Positions 7,713 through 15,466 of a DNA stretch of 64,000 bases are shown one piece after another; position 1 is the stretch's first letter; each line of letters begins with the position of its first letter. The position numbers and the translations under genes are program-made. Source of the DNA: DASUAS01 sp963841415 (lineage in GTDB: Bacteria > Actinomycetota > Acidimicrobiia > IMCC26256 > DASPTH01); contig CAWJCN010000001.1 in NCBI GenBank assembly GCA_963841415.1, positions 1,302,001-1,366,000 on the forward strand, read 5' to 3'. The notes beneath the pieces were generated by a model. The model searched no databases and was not told where the DNA came from. It saw only the letters and a program-made list of their open reading frames with translations.

Positions 7713-7761
7713 CCCACATCTTTCCGTTCTCCCCACCACTTCTTCGGCTCGACGCCGCTCG

Positions 7762-7791
7762 GCTGACGCCAAAAACGGAGGGGCGCTCAGC
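7762..7791. terminator. Bidirectional hairpin between STAS gene and aacS
   Basis: GCTGACGCC (7762-7770) pairs with GGCGCTCAGC (7782-7791) with one bulged base and an A-rich loop. It lies between two converging genes and overlaps the last codons of the minus-strand gene. A related TGACGCCAAAA hairpin occurs at 58534-58556. Confidence 0.55.
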
Positions 7792-9736
7792 GCTGCCGCG
7801 CGTACTCCTCGTACCAGTCGAGGACGGTCGGATCGGCGAGCGAGCTGCGGCTCGCGACCTGGTCGACGGCGGCACCGCCCAGGATGCGCTTGACCGGCAC
7901 CTCGAGCTTCTTGCCCGACAGCGTGCGCGGGACCGCCGGCACCGCGACGATCGTGTCGGGCACGTGGCGCGGCGACAGGTCGGTGCGCAGGCCGCGCACG
8001 ATCGCGGCGCGCAGGTCGTCGTCGAGCGTGGCGCTGGGCGCCAACGCCACGAAGAGCACGAGCTCGCCCATCGGCTGGTCGGGGTCGTCGCCCTCGAGGT
8101 GCACGACGAGGCTGTCGGCCACCTGCGGGAGCGCCTCCACCACGGCGTAGAAGTCGCTGGTGCCGAGGCGCACACCCCCGCGGTTGAGGGTGGCGTCGGA
8201 ACGACCTGAGATCACACACGCGCCGTCGTCGGTGAAGGTGATCCAGTCGCCGTGGCGCCAGACGCCCGGGTAGTCGTCGTAGTAGGCGTGATGGAGCTTC
8301 TCGCCGGTGGGATCGCCCCAGAACGCGACCGGCATCGACGGCATCGGCTCGGTGACGACCAACTCGCCCTGCACGCCGGGCGGGCACACCGTGCCGTCGG
8401 GTGCGAACGCCTCCACCGCGCAGCCCAGCAACCGGCAGCTGATCTCGCCCGCGCGCACCGGGAGGAGTGGAACCGCGCCGACGAACGCGGCGCACACGTC
8501 GGTCCCGCCGCTCACCGACGCCGTCTGCACCTGCGCGCCGACGACGTCGTGGATCCAGCGGAAGCCGTCGGGCGGGAGCGGTGCGCCGGTGGAGCCGACG
8601 CTGCGCAGGTGGTGCGGCGGCGGGACGACACCCTCCTTGCGGCACGACATCAGGAACGGCGCGCTCACCCCGAACACGTCGACGCCGGTCTCGGCGGCGA
8701 GCCGCCAGAGCGTGGCCAGATCGGGGTGGGCCGGATCGCCGTCGAACAGCACCACGGTCGCGCCCACGAGCAACCCCGACACGAGGTAGTTCCACATCAT
8801 CCAGCCGGTCGTGGTGAACCAGAAGAACCGGTCGCCGGCACCGAGATCGTGGTGCAGCGCCGTGGTCTTCAGGTGCTCGACGATGATGCCCCCGTGGCCG
8901 TGCACGATGGCCTTGGGCAAGCCGGTGGTCCCGGAGCTGTAGAGCACGTACAGCGGGTGGTCGAACGGCACCGCCTCGAACTCGAGCGGACCGGGTTCGG
9001 CGAGCAGGTCGCTCCAGTCGTCGGATCCTTCGCCGAGGTACGACACGTGCACGGTGTGGCGCACCGACGGCAGCGCAGCCTCGATGACCTCGAGGTCGGC
9101 GCGCTTGTCGACGATCTTCTCTCCGTAGCGGTAGCCGTCGATCACGAGCAAGACCACCGGTTCGATCTGCGCGAAGCGGTCGACGACCGCCCGCGTGCCG
9201 AACTCCGGCGCGCACGACGACCAGATCGCGCCGAGGCTCGCGGTGGCGAGGAAGGCGACGATCGTCTCCCGGATGTTGGGCAGGAACGCCGCCACGCGGT
9301 CGCCGCGCCGCACACCCAGCCGCACGAGCCCGGCCCGGCACCGCGCGACGTCTTCGGCGAGCTGCGACCACGTGATCTCGGCCGGTTCGCGCGTCTGCCC
9401 GCGAGCGACGATCGCCACCTCGTCGGGACGGTCGGCGGCCGCCGCCAGCGCGTGCTCGGCGTAGTTGAGGGTGCCGCCGGGGAACCATGTCGCGCCGGGC
9501 ATCGCTCGCTGGCCGAGGGCGGCAGTTGGCTGGTCGTGCCACCGCACCCCCGACCACGCGGTGCACGCGCTCCAGAACGCGTCGAGGTCGTCGACCGACC
9601 AGCGCCACAGCTCGGTGTACCCGTCGAAGGCCAGGCCGCGCTGCTCGCGGAGCCAGTCGAGGAAGGCACCGATGCGTGTCGTCGAACGCACGTCGGGCGG
9701 TGGCGTCCAGATGATCTCGCCCCGCGCCTCGGTCAC
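7787..9736 (-). CDS. aacS: Acetoacetyl-CoA synthetase
   Basis: A 649-residue ANL-superfamily ligase converting acetoacetate, ATP and CoA to acetoacetyl-CoA. The length and N-terminal LDWLREQRGLAFDGYTELWRW-type segment are those of AacS rather than acetyl-CoA synthetase. ATP-binding loop YSSGTTGLPKAIVHGHGG (about residues 267-284), GSTGAPLP, and the C-terminal GRSDATLNRGGVRLGTSDFY and catalytic lysine region RTLSGKKLEVPVK are intact. GTG 9736 has GGGAG 6 nt upstream; a TAGGCT box on the minus strand at 9770-9775 is a likely -10, giving a short leader. Confidence 0.95.
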   Translation of the reverse strand: MTEARGEIIWTPPPDVRSTTRIGAFLDWLREQRGLAFDGYTELWRWSVDDLDAFWSACTAWSGVRWHDQPTAALGQRAMPGATWFPGGTLNYAEHALAAAADRPDEVAIVARGQTREPAEITWSQLAEDVARCRAGLVRLGVRRGDRVAAFLPNIRETIVAFLATASLGAIWSSCAPEFGTRAVVDRFAQIEPVVLLVIDGYRYGEKIVDKRADLEVIEAALPSVRHTVHVSYLGEGSDDWSDLLAEPGPLEFEAVPFDHPLYVLYSSGTTGLPKAIVHGHGGIIVEHLKTTALHHDLGAGDRFFWFTTTGWMMWNYLVSGLLVGATVVLFDGDPAHPDLATLWRLAAETGVDVFGVSAPFLMSCRKEGVVPPPHHLRSVGSTGAPLPPDGFRWIHDVVGAQVQTASVSGGTDVCAAFVGAVPLLPVRAGEISCRLLGCAVEAFAPDGTVCPPGVQGELVVTEPMPSMPVAFWGDPTGEKLHHAYYDDYPGVWRHGDWITFTDDGACVISGRSDATLNRGGVRLGTSDFYAVVEALPQVADSLVVHLEGDDPDQPMGELVLFVALAPSATLDDDLRAAIVRGLRTDLSPRHVPDTIVAVPAVPRTLSGKKLEVPVKRILGGAAVDQVASRSSLADPTVLDWYEEYARQR

Positions 9737-9864
9737 CTCGCACTCCCGGATGCCATGATCACAGGCGGGAGCCTAGAGACAGCGAGACGGAGCAAGCCGT
9801 TGCCCGGACGGGCGGGACGGCGCCACGGAGTCGACGTACGGAAGACGGAGAGGGAGGCCCGCGC

Positions 9865-10332
9865 GTGGAGACGCCGCATCACGGTCGGTGGTTCGAGGAC
9901 CTGCCAGTGGGACTGGTCGTGCCGCACACGCTGACCCGCACCATCACCGAGACCGACAACGTGCTCTTCACCACGATGACCCTCAACCCGGCGCGCCTCC
10001 ACCTCGACGCCGAGTACGCGGCGGGCACCGAGTTCGGCCGTCCGCTGGTCAACAGCCTGTTCACCCTGGGGCTGCTCGTGGGCATCTCGGTCCTCGAGAC
10101 GACCCACGGCACCACGGTGGCGAACCTGGGCTTCGAGGAGGTGACGTTCCCGGCGCCGATGTTCGCGGGCGACACCCTGCACGGCGAGTCGGAGGTCGTC
10201 GCGGCGCGCGAGTCGAAGTCGCGTCCGGACCAGGGCGTCGTCACGTTCGAGCACCGTGGGTTCAACCAGCATGACCAGCTCGTGTGCAAGGCGCGCCGCA
10301 ACGCGCTCATGCACCGGGGGCCGGCCGCGTGA
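9865..10332 (+). CDS. MaoC-like hydratase/dehydratase
   Basis: A 155-residue hot-dog-fold protein with the MaoC-type hydratase region around NPARLHLDAEYA (about residues 41-52) and a later FGRPLVNSLFTLGL helix. Related proteins next to CitE-like lyases act as mesaconyl-CoA or beta-methylmalyl-CoA hydratases. GTG 9865 has GGGAGG seven nt upstream. The stop overlaps the citE-like start (GTGA), so the pair is an operon. In Mycobacterium tuberculosis the same pair is Rv2499c-Rv2498c; a role in C4/C5 dicarboxyl-CoA (for example itaconate or leucine-derived) metabolism is inference. Confidence 0.85.
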   Translation: METPHHGRWFEDLPVGLVVPHTLTRTITETDNVLFTTMTLNPARLHLDAEYAAGTEFGRPLVNSLFTLGLLVGISVLETTHGTTVANLGFEEVTFPAPMFAGDTLHGESEVVAARESKSRPDQGVVTFEHRGFNQHDQLVCKARRNALMHRGPAA

Positions 10333-11198
10333 TCCCGGCCGTCAACCCGGCGCCGGTGCGGATCCGCAGCCTGCTCTTCGCGCCGGCGAGCAAGCCGGAC
10401 GTGCTGCGCAAGATGCCGCGTGCCACACCCGACGCGGTCGCGCTCGACCTCGAGGACGCGGTGCCACCCGAAGGCAAGCCCGCCGCACGCGAGCACTCGC
10501 GCGACGTCGGCGCGGAGCTGGCGACCGCGCACGCGGGCATCGCGGTGTACGTGCGCGTGAACCCCGTCCCCACGGAGTGGTTCGCCGACGACGTCCGCGA
10601 CGGCGTCCACCCGTTGATCGCCGGTGTCATCGTTCCCAAGCTCGAGACGCCGGAGCAGCTGGCCATGGTGGCCGCCACGCTCGTCGATGCCGGACTCGAT
10701 CACCTGCACGTGCTGGCGGGGATCGAGAGTGCGGCCGGGGTCGACCGGGTGCGGGAGCTGCTCGTGCCGCCGGTGGCGGTGGCCTACTTCGGCGCGGAGG
10801 ACTACATCGCCGACATGGGCGGAGTGCGCACGCTGGGCAGCACCGAGGTGCTCTACGCCCGGTCGCGCGTCGCGCTGGCCGCCCGATTGGCCGGCGTCCC
10901 CGCGGTCGATCAGGTCGTCACCAGCCTCGACGCCGAAGACCACTTCCTCGCCGACGCCGCCGAGGGTCGGGCCCTCGGGTATCGCGGGAAGCTCTGCATC
11001 CACCCCGCGCAGGTGCCCTTGGCGAACCGGGCGTTCTCGCCATCACCCGAAGAGGTCGACCGCGCGCGCCGGCTCATGTTCGCCTACGAGGAGGCAGTGG
11101 CACGAGGTGAGGCCGCCATCGCGTTCGAGGGCCAGATGGTCGACGAGCCCCTCGCCCGACACGCCCGGACCGTGATCGCCGCCGCCGAAGACCTCTGA
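10329..11198 (+). CDS. CitE-like beta-hydroxyacyl-CoA lyase
   Basis: A 289-residue HpcH/HpaI-family TIM barrel lacking any citrate-lyase alpha or gamma partner nearby, so not a true citrate lyase subunit. Conserved blocks: SLLFAPASKPDVL (N-terminus), VALDLEDAVPPEGK with the metal-binding acid (about residues 38-51), YVRVNP (about 77-82), FGAEDY (about 156-161) and GKLCIHPAQV (about 219-228). Probable substrates are malyl-, methylmalyl- or citramalyl-CoA, as for mycobacterial Rv2498c. The start overlaps the MaoC stop as GTGA. The TGA is embedded in the left boundary of a tandem repeat. Confidence 0.9.
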   Translation: MIPAVNPAPVRIRSLLFAPASKPDVLRKMPRATPDAVALDLEDAVPPEGKPAAREHSRDVGAELATAHAGIAVYVRVNPVPTEWFADDVRDGVHPLIAGVIVPKLETPEQLAMVAATLVDAGLDHLHVLAGIESAAGVDRVRELLVPPVAVAYFGAEDYIADMGGVRTLGSTEVLYARSRVALAARLAGVPAVDQVVTSLDAEDHFLADAAEGRALGYRGKLCIHPAQVPLANRAFSPSPEEVDRARRLMFAYEEAVARGEAAIAFEGQMVDEPLARHARTVIAAAEDL

Positions 11199-11434
11199 GA
11201 TGGTCGATTCCGCTGCGTCGTCCCGCCCTCCGACTCGACGGGTCGCCCGCTGCGAGCCGGGGTACCCGGCTCGCCTCCGCTCGCTCGCATGCACGACTCC
11301 GCTGCATCTCCGTTGAGATGGTCGATTCCGCTGCGTCGTCCCGCCCTCCGACTCGACGGGTCGCCCGCTGCGAGCCGGGGTACCCGGCTCGCCTCCGCTC
11401 GCTCGCATGCACGACTCCGCGTCATCTCTAAGAT
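11193..11434. repeat. MIRU-like long repeat, copy B: two tandem 118-bp units
   Basis: Two nearly identical units of 118 bp lie head to tail (second begins 118 bp after the first, at 11315). Each contains a 10-bp perfect inverted repeat GCGAGCCGGG/CCCGGCTCGC around GTA. The unit ends match the short elements (GGTCGATTCCGCTGCG at one side, GCATCTC at the other), with about 60 bp of extra DNA in the middle. CTCTGAGAT (11193-11201, spanning the citE stop) and CTCTAAGAT (11426-11434) flank the pair. On the plus strand each unit is an ORF (11200-11316 and 11318-11431) starting 1 nt after a TGA. Confidence 0.85.
11429..11434 (+). promoter_or_regulatory. Leaderless -10 (TAAGAT) at the edge of repeat B
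   Basis: TAAGAT ends 7 nt before the GTG at 11442. It lies in the right-hand flanking copy of the repeat's target sequence; the left-hand copy reads TGAGAT. Confidence 0.55.
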
Positions 11435-11441
11435 CAGCGCC

Positions 11442-13032
11442 GTGCCCTCCCCCGCCGAGCTCGTCGCCGACGTCGAAGCGCGCCTGCGGCCGCTCGAGCG
11501 GGAGCTGGGTGAAGCGTGGTGGGAGTCGAACACGAAGTCGTCGCCCGCGGCCGACGAACGCCGCACCGCGGCCGAGCTCGCTCGCCGCGAGCTGCTCGCC
11601 GACCCGGGCCTGTTCGCCGCGATCCGCGCCACGCGTGAGCACGTCGATCGCGACAACGATCCGCTGCTCCGTCGCCAGCTCGACGTGCTGCACGACGCCT
11701 TCGTGCCCCACCAGGTGCCGGCTGACCTGCGGCGTGGGATCGTCGAGCTCGAGACACGCGTCGAGTCGACGTTCAACAACTTCCGTGGCCGCATCGGAGA
11801 CCGACGCGTCGACGACAACGCCATCGCCGAGATCCTGCGCACGAGCGACGACAGCGAGGAGCGTCGCGCGGCCTGGGAGGCGTCGAAGCAGATCGGCCCC
11901 GAGGTCGCCGACCGCATCCGCGAGCTGGCCCGGCTGCGCAACCAGGCCGCGCAGGCACTGGGCGCGCGCGACCACTTCGCCCTCGCGCTCGCCACCGGCG
12001 AGCTCGACGAGGGCCGGCTCTTCGCTACGCTCGGCGACGTCGACCGCGCCACTGCCGTGCCGTTCGCGGACTGGAAGGCCGCGGTCGACGAGCGTCTCGC
12101 CCGGCGATTCGGCTGCGCGATCTCCGACTTGCGCCCGTGGCACTACGACGACCCGTTCTTCCAGACCCCACCCGCTGAGGGCGCCGTCGCCATCGACCAC
12201 CTGTTCACCGACGCCGACCTCGAGGCGCTGACCGTGCGCACCTACGACGGACTCGGTCTCGACATCCGCGCGGTGCTCGACCGCAGCGACCTCTACGCGC
12301 GTGACGGCAAGAGTCAACACGCGTTCTGCATCGACATCGACCGCGCCGGTGACGTGCGCGTGCTCTGCAACGTGGAACCGAGCGAGCGGTGGATGGACAC
12401 GATGCTCCACGAGTTCGGCCACGCAATCTACGACCGCGAGTGCGACCCCGACCTCCCGTGGCTCGTGCGCGGTGCCGCGCACGCGCTCACCACCGAGGGC
12501 ATCGCCATGCTGATGGGTCGCCTCCCCCGCGACCCGGTCTGGTTGCGGGAGGTCGCCACCGTGCCCGACGCAGAGGTCGACGCGATCGCGCGGCGCGCTG
12601 GCCGACGCGCGCCGCGCCGCGCTGCTGGTGTTCGCGCGGTGGGTGCTGGTGATGACCAACTTCGAACGCCGCCTCTACGCCGATCCCGACGCCGACCTCG
12701 ACACGCTGTGGTGGGACCTGGTCGAGCAGCACCAGCTGGTGCACCGGCCCGACGATCGGCGCTCGCCCGACTGGGCGGCCAAGATCCACCTGGCGGCGGC
12801 GCCCGTCTACTACCAGAACTACCTCTACGGCGAGCTCTTCGCCTCGCAGCTCGATGCCACGCTGCGCAACCGTGCCGGCGGCATCGTCGACCGTTCCACA
12901 GCCGGCGCACTCCTACGCGACGACGTGTTCGCGCCCGGCGCGTCGCTGCGGTGGGACGCGCTCGTGGAGCGTGCGACGGGAGAGCCGCTCACCGCCGACC
13001 ACCTCGCGCGCCAGCTCGTCCGAGAACGCTGA
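11442..13032 (+). CDS. Zinc metallopeptidase (HExxH, M2/M3-like), frameshifted
   Basis: About 529 residues of an alpha-helical gluzincin peptidase. The zinc site is MLHEFGHAIYD (about residues 320-330), and the third ligand glutamate follows about 25 residues later in TTEGIAMLMGRL. The coding frame is broken near 12588-12598: the first frame runs through DAEVDAIARR, the second continues ALADARRAALLVFARWVLVMTNFE to the stop at 13032, consistent with one extra base in a GC run. Both halves are otherwise well conserved. Whether the gene is truly broken or the base is a sequencing error cannot be decided here. TGATG overlap with the SDR gene. Confidence 0.8.
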
Positions 13033-13836
13033 TGGATCTGGGTCTGCGGGGGCGCGCGACGGTGGTGGCCGGCGGGACGCGCGGTGTCGGGCGTGCCACC
13101 GCGGAACTGCTCGCGGCCGAAGGCGCGCGCGTCGCGGTGCTGGCGCGCACCCCAGGCCACCTGCGCGAGGCCGAGGAGGAGCTGCTGGCGGCGGGCGCGG
13201 ACGATGCCATCGGCCTCGAGTGCGACCTGCTCGACACCGGCGAAGTCGAGGCCGCGTTCACGTTCCTCGACGAGAGGTGGGGTGAGTGCCACACGCTCGT
13301 CAACACCGTTGGTCCCGCGCACGTCGGCGGGCTCGACGACCTCACCGATGCGGCGTGGCTCGACGAGTTCGACCTCGGGGTGCTCACGATGGTCCGCACG
13401 ACACGCGCCGCGCTCCCGCTGCTGCGCCAGGCGACCTTTCGCGCGCGTCGTGAACGTCGCCGCATCGTCGATCCGGCACCAGAGTCCGGGCCTCATCGGG
13501 TTCACGGCCGCGAAGGCCGCGATGGCGAGCGCGTCGAAGAACCTCTCGCGTGCGCTCGCGCCCGAGGGCATCATCGTGAACACGGTCGCGCCGGGCACGG
13601 TCATGTCCCCGACGCTCGCCGGGTACTTGGTGGGCACCGATCTCGAAGGGCTCCCCGAGGGGCCGCTCGAGGCGGCCTACGAAGCCATCGCGCGCGACTA
13701 CGGCGCGTCGAACGACATCGGCCGGGTCGGGCTCCCCGAGGAGGTCGCGGCGATGGTCGTCTTCCTCTGCTCCGAGCTGTGCAGCTTCGTGGTGGGCGCG
13801 ACCGTGCCCGTCGACGGCGGCACCGACTTCTTCTGA
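13032..13836 (+). CDS. Short-chain dehydrogenase/reductase, frameshifted
   Basis: About 267 residues of a Rossmann-fold SDR. The N-terminal half has the cofactor motif VVAGGTRGVGRAT (about residues 10-22), CDLLDTG and NTVGPAHVGG; the C-terminal half, in another frame, has FARVVNVAASSIRHQSPG, the active-site lysine in FTAAKAAMASASKNLSRAL, and the end VVGATVPVDGGTDFF. The Tyr of the usual YxxxK is replaced by F here (GLIGFTAAK), so catalysis is uncertain. The frames join if one T is removed from the TTT at 13437-13439. The gene overlaps the peptidase stop by TGATG. Confidence 0.8.
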
Positions 13837-13854
13837 GCCGCCGGAGCCCGGGCA

Positions 13855-15456
13855 GTGGAGTTCAATCTCGCCGATCTGTGGGAGCGCGTCGTCGACGAGA
13901 TCCCCGACCACGAGGCCATGGTGTGCGGCGATCGCCGACTCACGTACGCGCAGGCCGACGAGCGCGCCACTCGACTTGCCCACCACCTCGCGGGCCTCGG
14001 CGTCGGGCCCGGTGACCACGTCGCGCTCTACCTCTTCAACGGCACCGAGTACCTCGAGGGCATGCTTGCCGCGTTCAAGCTGCGCGCCGTGCCCATCAAC
14101 GTCAACTTCCGCTACGGCGCGGACGAGCTGACGTATCTCCTCGCCGACGCCGACGCGCGCGCGGTCGTGTACCACCGCGAGTTCGCGCCCACGCTCGCGG
14201 CAGTTCGAGACGCCCTCCCGCTGCTCCACGCATTCGTGGAGATCGACGACGACTCGGATGCCGTGTCATTGCCCAGCGCCATCGGGTACGAGGTTGCGCT
14301 GGCGGCCGCGTCGCCCACGCGCGACTTCGCCGTCCGCTCCGCGGAGGATCTGTACATCCTCTACACCGGCGGCACCACGGGCATGCCCAAGGGAGTGATG
14401 TGGCGGGCCGACGACATCTTCTTCGGCGCGTTCGGCGGCGGGAACCTCGGCGACACGCCGATCACCGAGCCCGAGCAGATCGTCGAGTCGCTCGAGCCAC
14501 ACCGGCGTGTGCTGCCCGCGTGTCCGTTCATGCACGGCACCGCGCACTGGATGGCCTTCGGCACGCTCTACTCCGGCGGCACCGTGGTGATCTCGCCCGA
14601 CCGCCGCTTCGACTCCGGGCGCCTGTGGCGTCTCATCGAGACCGAACGGGTCACCTTCCTCGTGATCGTCGGCGACGCCTTCGCCCGTCCGCTCGTCGAG
14701 GCCTACGACCGGCTGGACACCCCGGCCGACGCGTCGCCGCTCACGGTCGTGCTCTCCGGCGGGGCGGTGCTCTCGCCGGCGGTGAAGGCAGCATGGGTCG
14801 ACCGGCTGCCGACCACGCTCCTGATCGACGGCTTCGGTGCGTCGGAGACTGGCGGCCAGGGCCAGAGCGTGGCGGCCGCGGGCGCACCGATCGAGAGCGT
14901 GGCGCGCTTTCGGGTCAACGACGAGACGGCCGTGCTCGACGACGACCTGCAGCCCGTCGCGCCCGGCGTGGTCGGCAAGCTCGCCCGGCGGGGCCACGTT
15001 CCCGTCGGCTACTACCGGGATCCCGTGAAGACCGCGGCGACGTTCCCGGTGATCGACGGCGTGCGGTGGTCGGTACCGGGCGATCACGCTCGGCTCGAGG
15101 ACGACGGCACCATCACCGTGCTCGGGCGCGGCTCGGTGTCGATCAACACCGGGGGCGAGAAGGTGTATCCGGAGGAGGTCGAGGCCGCGCTGAAGTCGCA
15201 CGCGGCGGTGTTCGACGCGGTGGTGGTGGGCGTGCCCGACGCGCGGTGGGGCGAGCGGGTGACCGCAGTCGTGCAACCGCGCGCCGGCACGACGCCCACG
15301 CTCGACGAGCTCGCCGACCACGTGCGCGCGCACCTCGCCTCGTACAAGGTGCCGCGCGACCTGGTGCTGGTCGACGCGGTCGTGCGATCGCCGTCGGGCA
15401 AGCCCGACTACCGCTGGGCGCGCGCGAGGGCGGTCGACGCGGTCGCCACGCCGTAG
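13855..15456 (+). CDS. Acyl-CoA synthetase (FadD/ANL family)
   Basis: A 533-residue AMP-forming ligase that activates a carboxylic acid to its CoA thioester. The phosphate loop is YTGGTTGMPKGVMWR (about residues 168-182), followed by the family-specific PFMHGTAHWMA, GFGASETGGQG, and the C-terminal hinge GRGSVSINTGGEKVYPEEVE with catalytic lysine in SPSGKPDYRWA. The TGGTT loop and HGTAHW segment resemble mycobacterial FadD enzymes used in steroid or polyketide-acid activation. GTG 13855 is 18 nt after the SDR stop; a GGAG lies about 10 nt upstream. Confidence 0.93.
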   Translation: MEFNLADLWERVVDEIPDHEAMVCGDRRLTYAQADERATRLAHHLAGLGVGPGDHVALYLFNGTEYLEGMLAAFKLRAVPINVNFRYGADELTYLLADADARAVVYHREFAPTLAAVRDALPLLHAFVEIDDDSDAVSLPSAIGYEVALAAASPTRDFAVRSAEDLYILYTGGTTGMPKGVMWRADDIFFGAFGGGNLGDTPITEPEQIVESLEPHRRVLPACPFMHGTAHWMAFGTLYSGGTVVISPDRRFDSGRLWRLIETERVTFLVIVGDAFARPLVEAYDRLDTPADASPLTVVLSGGAVLSPAVKAAWVDRLPTTLLIDGFGASETGGQGQSVAAAGAPIESVARFRVNDETAVLDDDLQPVAPGVVGKLARRGHVPVGYYRDPVKTAATFPVIDGVRWSVPGDHARLEDDGTITVLGRGSVSINTGGEKVYPEEVEAALKSHAAVFDAVVVGVPDARWGERVTAVVQPRAGTTPTLDELADHVRAHLASYKVPRDLVLVDAVVRSPSGKPDYRWARARAVDAVATP

Positions 15457-15459
15457 CCT
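15454..15459 (+). promoter_or_regulatory. Leaderless -10 (TAGCCT) of DUF255 gene
   Basis: TAGCCT ends 7 nt before GTG 15467 and overlaps the TAG stop of the preceding acyl-CoA ligase. Confidence 0.55.
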
Positions 15460-15466
15460 GCGACGC

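Noticed and set aside
5883..9743. Very long minus-strand frame opposite rlmN, the STAS gene and aacS
   Set aside because: High GC removes stops in many frames; its composition is Arg/Ala/Gly-rich with no conserved domains, and the opposite frames carry clear genes.
11200..11431. Two plus-strand ORFs of 38 and 37 codons in the tandem repeat
   Set aside because: They run against the reading direction of the other copies and have no ribosome-binding site; kept as part of the repeat and not called as genes.
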